Source: Sulfurimonas sp.
GTDB lineage: Bacteria; Campylobacterota; Campylobacteria; Campylobacterales; Sulfurimonadaceae
Assembly (NCBI GenBank): GCA_028689055.1
Contig: JAQTWZ010000004.1
Location: forward strand, 1,606-55,223
Direction: 5' to 3'
Length of the DNA: 53,618 nucleotides
Shown: positions 35,057-46,045 of the stretch, piece after piece
Numbering within the stretch: position 1 is the first letter of the stretch
How the letters are laid out: every line of letters begins with the position of its first letter
The notes under the pieces: model-generated
What the model saw: the letters and a program-made list of their open reading frames with translations, nothing else
What the model was told of the DNA's origin: nothing
Databases searched by the model: none
Position numbers and translations under genes: made by a program

Positions 35057-38000
35057 ATGATCAAGTTAATAGAATATTTTATACACAATAAACGCCTCAA
35101 CTACGCATTATTGGCTTTTTTGCTTTATCTTGGGGTTCATGCGTATATAAACATCCCAAAAGAGATGTTCCCCGATGTGGAGCTTGATAAGATTATGATT
35201 GCAGGAACATATTCGGGTGCAAGTGCAAGCAATATGGACAAGATGGCGGTGCGTGATCTTGAAGATGCTATAGCCAACATCAATGGTATAGACAAAAGTG
35301 AAACAACCATCACCCCAGGGCGTTTTGGTATCATGCTCACACTCAACGAACATGCGGACAAAATCAATCTACTCAATAAAGTCAAAGACGCAGTCGCTCT
35401 AAGCAGGCAGTACCTTCCCTCAGATATGGTTGAACCTATCGCAATACTTTTGGATAAAAGTAAATCCCTCCTTCGTATCTCTGTCGCTTCAGATACACTC
35501 TCCAGAGGAGAACTTACCGTCATCGCCTCAGATATCAAATCCAAAATCGCACGTATCAAAAATATCAGTGATGTCTCAATCCGCGGCGATTCCAATGAAG
35601 AAGTGGCGATAGAGATAAATTCTGAAGCACTTTTGGCTTATGGACTCAATCCTATTAGCGTCACAGAGGCCATCTCCGGACTCTCTTATATCTATCCTAT
35701 AGGAGATATAGAACAAAAAGGAAATTTTGCTTTTGTCTCCACGGTCAATGGCAAAACAGACGCAAAAGAGTATGAAGAGGCTATCTTAAAAATAGACGCA
35801 AAATACATACGACTCGGCGACATTGCAAAGGTCAATATCTATTATCCGCAGACGCAAACACTCACGACTTTCAACAACAAACCGACACTCACGCTTGTAG
35901 TCTCAAAAGCAGAAGAGGGAAATTCTATAGAACTCTCCAAAGATCTGCGCGAATACATAGAAAAAATCAGCAAAAATTATCCCGGAGTTGCGTTTAGCTT
36001 CTCCCAAGATAGCTCAAAACCGATCAATGATCGTCTCAATATCGTCATATCAAACCTGATGTTTGGGCTTATCCTTGTTTTTATTTCGATGTATATTCTC
36101 ATCAATATCCGCATTGCGTTTATCGTCTCTTTGGGGATACCGTTTTCTTTTATCATCGGACTTTTGTTTATCTACTATATGGGTTATTCTATCAATATCG
36201 TCTCGCTTTTGGGCGCACTTATCGTTATCGGGATTGTCGTAGATGATGCCATCGTTGTGGGCGAAAATATCCAGCGTCATATAGATGAGGGGATGGAAGC
36301 TCATGAAGCCGCTGTTGTGGGTCTCAAAGAGGTGATGCTTCCGGTCACGCTTGCCACTCTTACCACGGCAGCTGCGTTTTTGCCTATGTTTATGATGACT
36401 GGAGAGATTGCTCTGTTTTTGGTTTTGGTGCCTATTGTAGTTGTGATGATTTTGTTTGGTTCTCTTATAGAGAGTTTTTTCTTTTTACCTCTGCACGCAA
36501 AAGAACTTCTCAAAAAAACAAAACCTATGGTGGACTGGGAACCTTTGCAAAATTTTTATGAAAAGCTACTCTATTTTCATATCAAATACAAAAAAACTTT
36601 TGTCGCGATGTTTTTGGTACTTATCCCGATTTTGACAGTTCTCACGGCTCAGTCGATGAAGTTTCAGTTCTTTCCAAATTTTGACGGAAACAACCTTTAT
36701 ATCTCGGGAAAACTTGATATCAATACACCGCTAGAAGATACATTTGCCATAGCAAAAGAGATAGAAGCGGAGCTCATGCAACACGCGCAAGAGTTTTCAC
36801 TCAAATCCACATCAGCTTCAAGCGGATATAGAAGAACGCTCTCAGGAGATACGGAAAACAATAACAATGTCTTTTTTATAACGATGGAACTTTATGATAG
36901 AGAAGATATAGGATTTATCAATAAATATCTCAATCCGTTTCTCAATTTTAGTTTTGATTTTAACGACCCTGAAAAAATACGACTCAAACAGACTTTTGAG
37001 CTCTCTCCAAGAGCAGCTGCTATCATCGAAAAATATAAAGAGAAATACAATCTCCTTGAACTCGGTGTGATGGAAGACAAACCCGGACTCATCCGAAGCG
37101 ATATACAGATAAATCTCTCCGGTACAAACGATAAAGAACTTGAAGCCGCTATAAGAAAAATCGAGGAGAAACTCTCTACAATACAAGGTGTTGCGAATTT
37201 TAGCGACAACATCAAATACGGCAAAATGGAGTATAAAATCAAAATCAACTCTTTTGGTGAGAGTTTAGGTTTGAATGAAACTTCAGTAGCAAAACTATTA
37301 AGTAAATATTTTCTTGAAGCGCGCCAAAGCACCACTTTTAACGAGCAGGGTGTTATGGAGATCAAAACACTTGAAGCGCAAAAAGACAAGATACAAACCT
37401 TGCTTGATTTTAGTATCGCTCTGCCTGATGGAAGATTTGTCAAACTCACAGATATCGCAGAGATTATCAAAATACGCGACTACGAAAAGATTGACAAACT
37501 CAATGGGAATATCGTAAAAACAGTTTTTGCAAATGTTTATAAACGCAGTGTTACCCCACAAGAGATACTCTCTAAGCTTGAAGAGACATTGGAAGAAATA
37601 AGTCTCAACGGGATAGAGGTCGATCTTCTTGGAGAAAAAGAAAAAAACAAACAGCTTCAAGGCGATATGAAAAAAACAGTGCTTTTGGCGCTATTTCTCA
37701 TCTTTTTGACACTATTATTGATATTTTCAAAAGTCAAATATGTGCTTATGGTCATGAGCGTTATCCCTCTCTCTATCTTAGGAGCGCTTGTTGGACATAA
37801 ATTTTTGGGTATGCCACTCACTATGCCTTCTATTATCGGTATTTTGGGACTCTCCGGGGTTGTTATCAATGATGGGATTATTATGCTGGATTTTCTCAAA
37901 GGCACACACAGGGCAGAGGAGTTTTTCAGACGGGCAAAACTGAGACTCAGACCGATTCTCATCACTTCTATTACGACATTTTTGGGACTCTATACGCTGA

Positions 38001-38176
38001 TATTTTATGCATCCGGTCAAGCAGTTATCTTGCAACCTATCGCTATTTCAATAGGTTTTGGACTTGTGTGGGGAACTTTTTTGAATCTTATTTATCTACC
38101 GACGCTTTTTGCCGTTGTCAACGGTATCGACCCTAATAGAGAAGCAGATACAACGCACCCCAAAGCAGAAATATAA
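35057..38176 (+). CDS. RND-family efflux transporter inner-membrane pump
   Basis: A 1039-residue proton-driven pump with the AcrB/MexB-like 12-segment plan: one segment at the N-terminus, two large periplasmic loops (about 35-330 and 555-850), and membrane clusters after each. The proton-relay pair is in GIVVDDAIVVGENIQRH. Its second-half counterpart GVVINDGIIMLDFLKG has one Asp and an Asn. PAIRED periplasmic adaptor and outer-membrane channel genes are absent on both sides. Substrate is unknown; the weak similarity to HAE pumps leaves drugs, bile-like compounds or metals possible. Confidence 0.85.
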   Translation: MIKLIEYFIHNKRLNYALLAFLLYLGVHAYINIPKEMFPDVELDKIMIAGTYSGASASNMDKMAVRDLEDAIANINGIDKSETTITPGRFGIMLTLNEHADKINLLNKVKDAVALSRQYLPSDMVEPIAILLDKSKSLLRISVASDTLSRGELTVIASDIKSKIARIKNISDVSIRGDSNEEVAIEINSEALLAYGLNPISVTEAISGLSYIYPIGDIEQKGNFAFVSTVNGKTDAKEYEEAILKIDAKYIRLGDIAKVNIYYPQTQTLTTFNNKPTLTLVVSKAEEGNSIELSKDLREYIEKISKNYPGVAFSFSQDSSKPINDRLNIVISNLMFGLILVFISMYILINIRIAFIVSLGIPFSFIIGLLFIYYMGYSINIVSLLGALIVIGIVVDDAIVVGENIQRHIDEGMEAHEAAVVGLKEVMLPVTLATLTTAAAFLPMFMMTGEIALFLVLVPIVVVMILFGSLIESFFFLPLHAKELLKKTKPMVDWEPLQNFYEKLLYFHIKYKKTFVAMFLVLIPILTVLTAQSMKFQFFPNFDGNNLYISGKLDINTPLEDTFAIAKEIEAELMQHAQEFSLKSTSASSGYRRTLSGDTENNNNVFFITMELYDREDIGFINKYLNPFLNFSFDFNDPEKIRLKQTFELSPRAAAIIEKYKEKYNLLELGVMEDKPGLIRSDIQINLSGTNDKELEAAIRKIEEKLSTIQGVANFSDNIKYGKMEYKIKINSFGESLGLNETSVAKLLSKYFLEARQSTTFNEQGVMEIKTLEAQKDKIQTLLDFSIALPDGRFVKLTDIAEIIKIRDYEKIDKLNGNIVKTVFANVYKRSVTPQEILSKLEETLEEISLNGIEVDLLGEKEKNKQLQGDMKKTVLLALFLIFLTLLLIFSKVKYVLMVMSVIPLSILGALVGHKFLGMPLTMPSIIGILGLSGVVINDGIIMLDFLKGTHRAEEFFRRAKLRLRPILITSITTFLGLYTLIFYASGQAVILQPIAISIGFGLVWGTFLNLIYLPTLFAVVNGIDPNREADTTHPKAEI

Positions 38177-38186
38177 ATAAACCAAG

Positions 38187-38217
38187 AACACTCAGAGTCA
38201 CAACGATTCTGAGTGTT
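38187..38217. terminator. Hairpin between convergent RND and rhodanese genes
   Basis: AACACTCAGAGTC (38187-38199) pairs with GATTCTGAGTGTT (38205-38217) through 13 bp with one G-T pair and a 5-base loop. T-runs are weak on both sides. The position suits a two-way terminator. Confidence 0.65.
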
Positions 38218-38252
38218 AAGTAGAAAAGAAACTTAATAAACGCAGGCATTTT

Positions 38253-38648
38253 TTACTTATACGGGATAATGGGGAGTTTTTTTCCTTGAACATACATCAT
38301 GCCGCCATCAAGGTTGATGATCTCATAACCAAACTCTTTGGAGAGAAATCCTGAGAGCATTTTTGTTCTGCTTCCTGTACGGCAGATGAGCGCAAAAGGT
38401 TTTTTTGTATCGACTTTTTTGTTGAGCTCTGTGATAAACGCATTGACATCATATCCCCCTTGCTCATTAAAAAATGTAATAGGAATAGCACCCTTGAAAA
38501 GTCCGCTCTCCCTCCATTCAGAAGCTGTGCGTATGTCAACAACAGGTATTTTTTTGTCGAGTATTTTTTGTGAGGGGTATTCATTTATGACATCCGCCGT
38601 AAGGGAAGTCGCTAGCAAAAGTAAAAGTGTCAAAAGAGTGTTTTTCAA
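38253..38648 (-). CDS. Periplasmic rhodanese-like protein
   Basis: A 131-residue protein with a signal peptide (about 1-18, ending LTADV) and one rhodanese domain. The active-site loop ICRTGSRT carries the sulfur-accepting Cys, and VVDIRTASEWRESG is the CH2A-like segment. Such proteins move sulfane sulfur or act as sulfide/thiosulfate carriers in the periplasm. The context (RND pump convergent, unknown gene divergent) gives no partner. Confidence 0.82.
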   Translation of the reverse strand: MKNTLLTLLLLLATSLTADVINEYPSQKILDKKIPVVDIRTASEWRESGLFKGAIPITFFNEQGGYDVNAFITELNKKVDTKKPFALICRTGSRTKMLSGFLSKEFGYEIINLDGGMMYVQGKKLPIIPYK

Positions 38649-38705
38649 TTTTTTCTCCGGATTAAATTGTATAATTGTAGCTATAAATAAACAATAGGGC
38701 AGAAA

Positions 38706-39077
38706 TTGGCAGCATCTAAAAAAGTTATAGAGAGTTCTTCAAGGCTCCGTTATGTCAGAGCTATGGAGCGGTTTCATAAGAGTCTTGTTTCTTTTTTATC
38801 CAGCACTGCAGAGCTTGGTAAAGAGGCGTATGAGAAAAAGATTGATGCAGCATTAAAAGTTTTTCAAAGAGTTGATGCTGTGGAATTATATAAAGGTGAT
38901 TTGCAGGATTTGGAAAATCTTATAAAAAAAATGATCTCCTATAGAAACTCCGAGACACAAATCGCAGAGATCAAAACAGATATTTTGTACCGCTCCAATC
39001 AGTTGGAAAAAAACAAAAACGCAAGACGCTATAAAAAAGATAAACATTCCCAATCCAAATATGAGGATTGGGAATAA
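38706..39077 (+). CDS. Small helical hypothetical protein
   Basis: A 123-residue, highly charged, mostly helical protein, basic at the C-terminus (KNARRYKKDKHSQSKYEDWE). It likely starts at TTG 38706 with AGGGC upstream. No known domain. It is monocistronic and convergent with the chemoreceptor gene, 12 bp away. Confidence 0.5.
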   Translation: MAASKKVIESSSRLRYVRAMERFHKSLVSFLSSTAELGKEAYEKKIDAALKVFQRVDAVELYKGDLQDLENLIKKMISYRNSETQIAEIKTDILYRSNQLEKNKNARRYKKDKHSQSKYEDWE

Positions 39078-39089
39078 AACGCAGGAAGC

Positions 39090-40991
39090 TTAGAGACTTT
39101 TAGACTCTTGGAGCATTCTATCCATCAGGGCAAAAAGTTCCGTTGAAGCTTGTTCCATCTCTGTAAAATTACGAATAATTTCTTCAGAGTGAGTAAGAAT
39201 CAAATCAGGTCTTGTTTCGAGTTGCTCAAGATTTTTGTTTGCATTATTGTGAACAACAGCATGTGGAGCGGCGATAAGAGGATAGGCAGTAGTGGCTGAG
39301 AATCTGCGTTTTCCTTCCCCGTCATACCATTTGCCCAAGCGGCACTCATGCGGAGTTGAAGAAGGTAGAACTTTTTTGAGTGTTACGATAGAGTTATAAG
39401 CACGAGATTTGTAGAGAATATGGTCTATTTTTGCAAGTACCACAAAAACGCTGTTTTCCATGCTGTAAGAGTAGTTCACAATATCGGATGAACTATTTCT
39501 AAGCTCATGAAGCGTGCTCTCAAAGCTGTTTATTTTATTTGCTGAAGCTTCAACCGTGATTTTCATCGCTTCAGAACTTGTCTGTATTTCATTCATATCT
39601 TGTTGGAGTGATTTGATAGAGACAGAAATCTCTCCTGTTGCTTTGTGTGTTCTCTCCGCAAGTTTACGTACTTCATCTGCAACAACGGCAAAACCACGCC
39701 CATGCTCACCGGCACGCGCCGCTTCGATAGCTGCGTTTAGGGCGAGCAGATTTGTCTGCTCTGCAATGTCTGTGATAAGTTGTATGATAGATGTAATGTT
39801 GTTGGTTTGGTTTGTAAGCTCAGAGATACCGTGGTTGTTGATATTGACCTGATCGCTGAGTTGATTGAGCTCATCAACAATCTGATTGATACTTTTACTT
39901 GACTCATCTGCGAGTTGCGCCGCTTCTTTTGTAGCAGAGGTGATGATTTTCAAATCACTGATATTGCCGTTTAAGTCCTGTTGAATAACTGTGAGTGACT
40001 CTGAAACGCCAATGTTCATGCCGCTAATTTTTGCATTAAAGACATCGCGCTGGACTTGTTTGTTCTGTGTTTCCATAAAGTTAATGCTTTTTGAAACATT
40101 TTCTATCGCTTTAACAAACTCTCCTTCCATATTGCCAGCTGAGATTTTATATGTAAAACGGCCGTTGGAAACATCAACAATACTTGAGTTAATCTCATTG
40201 ATAAGGTATTGGATATGATCAAGAAGTTTTGTAAGTTCATGACCCATCACTCCAAGTTCGGTATCCGCAGTACAGTCTGAACATTTATGGCTAAAATCAC
40301 CTTTAACAGAGTACTGAATGAGGTCTGTAAAGTTTTTGATGCCATCTGTAATAGAGATACGAATCATTGTCGCCACAATAAAGACAACAATACCGATAAA
40401 AACGCCGACCATAAGTATAAGTGATTTGTAAAAGTTGATACGTTCTGCAAGCTCGGCAGAAGCCGCGTCTAACTCTTGTTGCTTGGAAGCTTCAAGTTTT
40501 TTAAACGAGATTCTTGATGCGTCCGCGTAGGGTGTGAGTTCTGTTTTGTATGTATGATAAATCTCTTCTTTAGAAGTTGCGATTTGCTCTGGAGTGAGAT
40601 TTTGCATCATCTTACGAGAATTGTCCAAAAAGAGCATTGTAGATGTTTTTGCATCTTCGAGCATACCCTTCGCACTTGTATCATTCGCGATTTTTTCGAG
40701 ATCTTGAAATAGTAAGGCGACTTCATCTATCGACTTGTCTAGTTTTTCCATCCCTATTGTATAGTCACCGCCGAGCATGATATCACGTGTCATACGGCTC
40801 ACATAGTTGAGACTTTTTTCTATTTCAAGCGTTTCAAGAGCACCTTTCATAGAGTTTTCATGAAGAAACTCATACTTTGTCTCAATATATCGCATCGAGA
40901 AAAATACAAATAAAGTAGCTACGAAAACAGACACCGTTACCATCAAAATGAAGTAATTCATCTTTTTCTGAATACTTAACTTACTTAACAT
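39090..40991 (-). CDS. Methyl-accepting chemotaxis protein with C-terminal CZB zinc domain
   Basis: A 633-residue transmembrane chemoreceptor. TM1 is about 13-33. A helical-bundle sensor (about 35-185) lies between TM1 and TM2 (about 188-210), followed by HAMP. The signalling hairpin tip is [21 protein letters not shown]. The end (about 525-633) is a CZB domain, with IDHILYKSR, the Cys in [11 protein letters not shown], and APHAVVHNN supplying the 3-His/1-Cys zinc site. CZB receptors such as TlpD sense hypochlorite or zinc. Most Campylobacterota examples are soluble, so a membrane version is less usual. It is divergent from frdCAB. Confidence 0.88.
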   Translation of the reverse strand: MLSKLSIQKKMNYFILMVTVSVFVATLFVFFSMRYIETKYEFLHENSMKGALETLEIEKSLNYVSRMTRDIMLGGDYTIGMEKLDKSIDEVALLFQDLEKIANDTSAKGMLEDAKTSTMLFLDNSRKMMQNLTPEQIATSKEEIYHTYKTELTPYADASRISFKKLEASKQQELDAASAELAERINFYKSLILMVGVFIGIVVFIVATMIRISITDGIKNFTDLIQYSVKGDFSHKCSDCTADTELGVMGHELTKLLDHIQYLINEINSSIVDVSNGRFTYKISAGNMEGEFVKAIENVSKSINFMETQNKQVQRDVFNAKISGMNIGVSESLTVIQQDLNGNISDLKIITSATKEAAQLADESSKSINQIVDELNQLSDQVNINNHGISELTNQTNNITSIIQLITDIAEQTNLLALNAAIEAARAGEHGRGFAVVADEVRKLAERTHKATGEISVSIKSLQQDMNEIQTSSEAMKITVEASANKINSFESTLHELRNSSSDIVNYSYSMENSVFVVLAKIDHILYKSRAYNSIVTLKKVLPSSTPHECRLGKWYDGEGKRRFSATTAYPLIAAPHAVVHNNANKNLEQLETRPDLILTHSEEIIRNFTEMEQASTELFALMDRMLQESKSL

Positions 40992-41071
40992 ATAACATCC
41001 TTATTATTGTAATTTCTTATTCTATCATATAAAAATATAAGTTTTTGATAAATAGACAATAGTTACATAAA

Positions 41072-41124
41072 TTTGATACTACAAAAGTATCAAATGGTTT
41101 GTATTGATAAAAAGAGAGTAAAAT
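41072..41124 (+). promoter_or_regulatory. frdCAB promoter with upstream dyad
   Basis: TTTGATACT-ACAAA-AGTATCAAA (41072-41094) is a perfect 9-bp inverted repeat. TAAAAT at 41119-41124 can serve as -10, with GGAGTC as the ribosome binding site before the ATG at 41153. The dyad lies between the divergent chemoreceptor and frd genes. Confidence 0.5.
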
Positions 41125-41152
41125 TTCAAAATAATGAAAAAATGGAGTCTCA

Positions 41153-41887
41153 ATGGACGTTAAAAAGATAGATAAAACACCGGCAAGACTTGATTTTCTT
41201 CAGAGTATCTCAGGAGTTGTTCTTGCAGTTTTTATCATGGGGCATATTCTTTTTGAAGCTTCTATACTTATCTCAAACGAGATGATGTACCGCGTGACTA
41301 TTATGTTTGAGGGATATTACTTTTTTGGTGAGACCTATCCCGGCATCATCTCTTTTCTTGCATCTGCGATATTTATCATCTTTATCCTTCATGCAACACT
41401 TGCACTGAGAAAATTTCCCGCAAGCTATCAGCAGTACAAAACTATCAAAGAACACACAAAACGCATGAAACATGAAGATAGTTCTTTATGGATGATTCAA
41501 GTCATTACGGGTTTTATGATGTTTTTTATTGGTTCTGTGCATCTTTATATCATGATAACGCAGCCATCAAACATAGGACCGTATGCAAGTTCCTATAGAA
41601 TCGTAGAAGAGTTTATGGGACCGTTATATTTTATGCTTTTACTCTCCGTTATCGCACATGCTTTTATCGGTCTTTATCGAGTGGCTCTGAAGTGGGGTTT
41701 TATGGAGGGTGAAAATACAGAGCTTTCTCGCAAACGCTTTAAGTTTTTGATGCGGCACATGATAGTCGTTTATATCATCATAGGTTTGGCTTCTTTGGCA
41801 AAATATACTTATATAGGTCTCACGCATGATTTTAGTGATGGGGTGCAATACAAGTCAGAAACCATCAAGATAGGAGAACATAAATGA
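41153..41887 (+). CDS. frdC: Fumarate reductase/succinate dehydrogenase di-haem cytochrome b subunit
   Basis: A 244-residue membrane anchor with five hydrophobic segments, very like Wolinella FrdC. The four axial haem histidines can be placed in [33 protein letters not shown] and [10 protein letters not shown]. It passes electrons between menaquinone and FrdB. The order C-A-B and the 4-base overlap with frdA are those of Wolinella and Campylobacter. In a Sulfurimonas-like cell it may run as fumarate reductase, or in the reductive TCA cycle. Confidence 0.93.
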   Translation: MDVKKIDKTPARLDFLQSISGVVLAVFIMGHILFEASILISNEMMYRVTIMFEGYYFFGETYPGIISFLASAIFIIFILHATLALRKFPASYQQYKTIKEHTKRMKHEDSSLWMIQVITGFMMFFIGSVHLYIMITQPSNIGPYASSYRIVEEFMGPLYFMLLLSVIAHAFIGLYRVALKWGFMEGENTELSRKRFKFLMRHMIVVYIIIGLASLAKYTYIGLTHDFSDGVQYKSETIKIGEHK

Positions 41888-43872
41888 AAATAGTCTATAC
41901 GGATGTTCTTATCATCGGTGGTGGTTTGGCGGGTTTGCGCGTGGCTACGGGTGTCAAACGCAGAGGACATGATGCACTCATTCTCAGCCTTGTTCCGCCA
42001 AAACGCTCACACTCAGCAGCTGCGCAGGGTGGTATGCAAGCTTCTTTGGCAAATTGTAAGATGGGTGAGGGCGATAATGAAGATGTGCACTTCTCCGATA
42101 CAATAAAGGGAAGTGACTGGGGAGCGGATCAGCTTGTAGCGCGCATGTTTGTACACTGCGCGCCAAAAGCCATACGAGAACTTGCTGCTTGGGGCGTGCC
42201 TTGGAGTAGAGTGCACCGAGGCGATCACTCTGCCATCATGAACGCGCAAAAAGTGACAATCAGTGAAAAAAATGAGGCGCACGGACTTATCACTGCAAGA
42301 GATTTTGGCGGTACAAAAAAATGGAGAACCTGTTATACATCCGATGGAACAGGTCATAGTATGCTCTATGCGATGGATAATAAAGCACACGAAGAAGAGG
42401 TAGAGATACATGAGCGCCAAGAAGCGATGGCACTTATCGTGGATAATGGAAGGTGTTATGGAGTCGTCTCTCGCAATCTCATGAGCGGAGAACTTGTAGC
42501 CTATGTCGCCAAAGCAACGACAATCGCTACGGGTGGGTATGGACGTATCTACAGCATCTCTACAAACGCAATCATCTGTCAGGGAACAGGGCAGGCTTTA
42601 GCGCTTGAGAGCGGTATCGCCACACTTGGAAATATGGAAGCGGTACAGTTTCACCCGACGGCGATCGTACCTGTCGGTATCCTCACCACTGAAGGATGCC
42701 GTGGGGATGGAGGTTTGCTTTTAGATAAAGACGGTTATAGATTTATGCCTGATTATGAACCTGAAAAAAAAGAGCTTGCCAGCCGTGATGTGGTGAGCCG
42801 CCGCATGACCGAACATATACGCAAAGGAAAAGGTGTCAAAAGCCGCTATGGCGATCATCTCTGGCTAGATATCACTCTTTTAGGACGCGAACATATAGAA
42901 AAAAACCTCAGAGAAGTCAAAGAGATTTGTGAGAACTTTTTGGGCATAGACCCTGCGGTGGATTGGATACCGGTGCGCCCGACACAGCACTACTCTATGG
43001 GCGGTATCCGTACCAAATACACAGGTGAATCGCAAACACTTCACGGGCTTTATTCTTGCGGCGAAGCAGCTTGCTGGGATATGCACGGATTTAACCGTTT
43101 GGGTGGAAACTCCGTAAGTGAGACGGTAGTCGCCGGTATGCTTGTGGCGGAATATATCAGTGACTTTTGTGATACGGATGCGAGTTCTATGCAGATACAC
43201 TCCTCAAAAATCGAAAACGCAATCAAAGAAGAAAAAGCAAAACTCGAAGCACTTTTGACAAAGAAAAACGGTGAAGACGCTTATGTATTGCGTCGGCGTA
43301 TGGAAGCCATCATGATGGAAAAAGTCGGTATCTTTAGAAACGGCAAAGATTTGCAAGAGGCTGTGGATGAACTTGAATCATTATACAAACGCAGCAAAAA
43401 TATCGAAGTATTTCGCTCAAAAAGCCGTGCTGCAAATCCGGCACTTGTCAACGCATACCGAACGCAAAAGATGCTCAAAGTAGCCCTTAGCGTCGCTTAT
43501 GGCGCACTCTTACGCCAAGAGAGCCGAGGCGCTCATTCAAGAGAGGATTTTCCTCAGCGTGATGATGCAAACTGGCTCAAACGCACCATAACTTCATGGC
43601 CGGATGCAGAACAAACACTGCCGAGTGTGAGTTATGAAGAGATACCGATAGAGAGTATGGAACTGCCTCCGGGATTTAGAGGGTATGGCAAAGATCTGAC
43701 AAAGCATAATCCCGCAACCCACGCAAGAGAGGTGAGTGTAAATGCGATACGAGAAGCACTTGAGAGAGAAGGGGCATCGCGTTTTGAGATTCAAAGTGCG
43801 CTTTTGCCGTTTTTGGACAAACTACCTCAAAAATACAGAGCTAAAAACGCAAGACTTGGAGAAACTCTATGA
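41884..43872 (+). CDS. frdA: Fumarate reductase/succinate dehydrogenase flavoprotein subunit
   Basis: A 662-residue catalytic subunit. The FAD-binding start is [27 protein letters not shown] holds the flavin-linking His region. [23 protein letters not shown] and [11 protein letters not shown] carry catalytic residues. It converts fumarate and succinate on the cytoplasmic side. It has no Tat signal, so it is not the periplasmic MfrA type. It overlaps frdB by 4 bp. Confidence 0.95.
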   Translation: MKIVYTDVLIIGGGLAGLRVATGVKRRGHDALILSLVPPKRSHSAAAQGGMQASLANCKMGEGDNEDVHFSDTIKGSDWGADQLVARMFVHCAPKAIRELAAWGVPWSRVHRGDHSAIMNAQKVTISEKNEAHGLITARDFGGTKKWRTCYTSDGTGHSMLYAMDNKAHEEEVEIHERQEAMALIVDNGRCYGVVSRNLMSGELVAYVAKATTIATGGYGRIYSISTNAIICQGTGQALALESGIATLGNMEAVQFHPTAIVPVGILTTEGCRGDGGLLLDKDGYRFMPDYEPEKKELASRDVVSRRMTEHIRKGKGVKSRYGDHLWLDITLLGREHIEKNLREVKEICENFLGIDPAVDWIPVRPTQHYSMGGIRTKYTGESQTLHGLYSCGEAACWDMHGFNRLGGNSVSETVVAGMLVAEYISDFCDTDASSMQIHSSKIENAIKEEKAKLEALLTKKNGEDAYVLRRRMEAIMMEKVGIFRNGKDLQEAVDELESLYKRSKNIEVFRSKSRAANPALVNAYRTQKMLKVALSVAYGALLRQESRGAHSREDFPQRDDANWLKRTITSWPDAEQTLPSVSYEEIPIESMELPPGFRGYGKDLTKHNPATHAREVSVNAIREALEREGASRFEIQSALLPFLDKLPQKYRAKNARLGETL

Positions 43873-44606
43873 GTGAAGCAGAAGCAGTAAGAACTCTCAA
43901 GATAAATATACTCAGGTTTGATCCAAACGATCCGGATGATTTTCCACATATGCAAACTTTTGAGATACAAGAGTCCGCAGGTATGACTTTGTATATCGTA
44001 CTCAACGAGATTCGTGAACATCATGACAATGCGCTCATGTTTGATTTTGTCTGTCGTGCAGGTATCTGTGGTAGCTGTTCGATGCTTATCAATGGCCGAC
44101 CGGGGCTTGCCTGTAGAACACTCACATCCAAAATGGATGCAAATATCACACTCGCACCTTTGCCTCTTTTTGAGCTTATCAAAGACCTCTCTATCCATAC
44201 GGGTAAATGGATGCGCGGACTGAGTGAGAGACTAGAGACTTGGATACATGAGCAGGAGCAGACGCGTGACATAGATATGCTGGAGGAGAGAATGGAACCT
44301 GCTTTGGCGGATGAAATCTACGAACTTGACCGCTGTATCGAATGTGGTTGTTGTGTTGCGGGATGTGGGACGATACAGATGCGACCTGATTTTGTGGGGG
44401 CTGTAGGGCTTAACAAAATAGCAAGATACCATCTTGATCCGCGTGACAAACGCAGCGAGGAAGAGTATTATAAACTTATCGGAGATGAAAACGGCGTTTT
44501 TGGTTGTATGACACTTTTGGGATGCGAAGATGTCTGCCCGAAGGATTTGCCACTGCGGAGTAAGATAGCTTATCTGCGTCGTATGATGCTCAAAGTCGCG
44601 TTATAA
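43869..44606 (+). CDS. frdB: Fumarate reductase/succinate dehydrogenase iron-sulfur subunit
   Basis: A 245-residue protein with all three clusters: the [2Fe-2S] Cys set CRAGICGSC plus CRT, the [4Fe-4S] set [11 protein letters not shown], and the [3Fe-4S] set [14 protein letters not shown]. It connects FrdA flavin to FrdC haem. It completes the frdCAB unit; gdhA follows after 24 bp. Confidence 0.95.
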   Translation: MSEAEAVRTLKINILRFDPNDPDDFPHMQTFEIQESAGMTLYIVLNEIREHHDNALMFDFVCRAGICGSCSMLINGRPGLACRTLTSKMDANITLAPLPLFELIKDLSIHTGKWMRGLSERLETWIHEQEQTRDIDMLEERMEPALADEIYELDRCIECGCCVAGCGTIQMRPDFVGAVGLNKIARYHLDPRDKRSEEEYYKLIGDENGVFGCMTLLGCEDVCPKDLPLRSKIAYLRRMMLKVAL

Positions 44607-44630
44607 AAAAATACATTACAAGGAAGATAT

Positions 44631-45986
44631 GTGTCAAGAGCAGAAATGGATATTAAAAAGTTTGAAAGAGGAAATTGTGATGAAAATAAGGTTTTTTATC
44701 AGGCGATGGAGGAGGTTATCTACTCGATAGCTCCCTTGTTAGAATCTGATCCTATCTATGCAAAATACGCTATTTTGGATCGTTTGGTCGTGCCTGATCG
44801 TGTGATAAAGTTTAAAGTGACATGGATGGATGATCATCAAAACATCATGGTAAATACGGGTTTTAGAGTCCAGTTTAACAACTCTCTAGGACCTTATAAA
44901 GGTGGACTGCGTTTTCATCCGAGCGTCAATGAAGGGATACTCAAGTTTTTGGGTTTTGAGCAGATACTCAAAAATGCGCTTACGGGTCTGCCTATAGGCG
45001 GTGCAAAAGGCGGAAGTGATTTTGATCCTAAAGGAAAAAGTGATTTTGAAATCATGAAATTTTGTGCTGCGTTTATGACCGAACTTCACAAATATATCGG
45101 TCCTCGTATGGATATTCCCGCAGGAGATATCGGTGTAGGTGCGCGTGAAATAGGGTATCTTTTTGGTGAATATAAAAAAATAACTTCAAAATATGACGGC
45201 GTTTTGACAGGGAAACCTTTTATGTTTGGCGGTTCGCTCATGCGTCCTGAAGCTACAGGATACGGCGTGGTTTATTTCACCCAAACGATGCTGGAGATGG
45301 AGGGAAAAGAACCACTTACGGGCAAGATATGTACGGTCAGCGGAGCAGGAAATGTGGCACTGCATACCATAGAAAAACTCCAGCAAATCGGTGCAATTGC
45401 CGTATCGTGTTCGGATTCGCAGGGGACTATTTATGATGGCAGAGGTGTGGATCTGGCACTTTTAAAAGAGCTCAAACTTGTGCGTCGCGTCTCTTTGGAA
45501 GAGTATGTACAAAAACATCCCCAAGCGAAATATATACCGACACAGGAGTACCCAAAAGATGCTCATGCTGTTTGGGATATCCCATGTTATGCTGCGTTTC
45601 CTTGCGCTACGCAAAATGAACTCTGCGAAGAAGATGCACACAATCTTGTGACAAACGGCTGTGTGAGTGTGACGGAGGGGGCAAATATGCCATCAACGCC
45701 TGATGCGATAGAACTTTTTCTTTCACATCAAATATGTTTTGCTCCCGCAAAAGCTGCAAACGCAGGCGGAGTAGCGGTGAGTTCATTTGAGATGAGTCAA
45801 AACGCAGCAATGAGTAAGTGGTCTTTTGAAGAGGTGGATGCAAAACTCAAAGAGACGATGCAACAGATATGCAAACGCGTGGCTCTTACCGCTAAGGATT
45901 ATGGAGTCGAAGGAAACTATGTCGATGGAGCCAATATCGCAGGTTTTAAAAGAGTCGCGGATGCGATGATAGCTGAGGGTATTTAA
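44631..45986 (+). CDS. gdhA: Glutamate dehydrogenase (NADP type)
   Basis: A 451-residue hexameric-type enzyme making glutamate from 2-oxoglutarate and ammonium. KGGLRFHPSVNEGILKFLGF and LPIGGAKGGSDFDPKGKSD (catalytic Lys) are textbook. The coenzyme fold starts GKICTVSGAGNVALH. The GTG at 44631 has AGGAAG 4 bp upstream, while the ATG at 44646 lacks a site, so GTG is chosen. It complements the ammonium uptake genes at 2.3-5.4 kb. Confidence 0.95.
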   Translation: MSRAEMDIKKFERGNCDENKVFYQAMEEVIYSIAPLLESDPIYAKYAILDRLVVPDRVIKFKVTWMDDHQNIMVNTGFRVQFNNSLGPYKGGLRFHPSVNEGILKFLGFEQILKNALTGLPIGGAKGGSDFDPKGKSDFEIMKFCAAFMTELHKYIGPRMDIPAGDIGVGAREIGYLFGEYKKITSKYDGVLTGKPFMFGGSLMRPEATGYGVVYFTQTMLEMEGKEPLTGKICTVSGAGNVALHTIEKLQQIGAIAVSCSDSQGTIYDGRGVDLALLKELKLVRRVSLEEYVQKHPQAKYIPTQEYPKDAHAVWDIPCYAAFPCATQNELCEEDAHNLVTNGCVSVTEGANMPSTPDAIELFLSHQICFAPAKAANAGGVAVSSFEMSQNAAMSKWSFEEVDAKLKETMQQICKRVALTAKDYGVEGNYVDGANIAGFKRVADAMIAEGI

Positions 45987-46003
45987 AGACAATGTTCATA
46001 CAA

Positions 46004-46045
46004 AAAGCCTAATATTTAATGGCTCTTAATGTCCAATTAGGCTTT
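46004..46045. terminator. Stem between convergent gdhA and the I9-like gene
   Basis: AAAGCCTAAT (46004-46013) and ATTAGGCTTT (46036-46045) form a perfect 10-bp stem with a 22-base loop. It lies 18 bp after the gdhA stop and overlaps the last codons of the convergent gene. Confidence 0.5.

Noticed and set aside
35137-37470. Several 100-190-residue antisense frames inside the RND gene
   Set aside because: Low-complexity Ser/Leu/Ile-rich translations that mirror the codons of the real gene.
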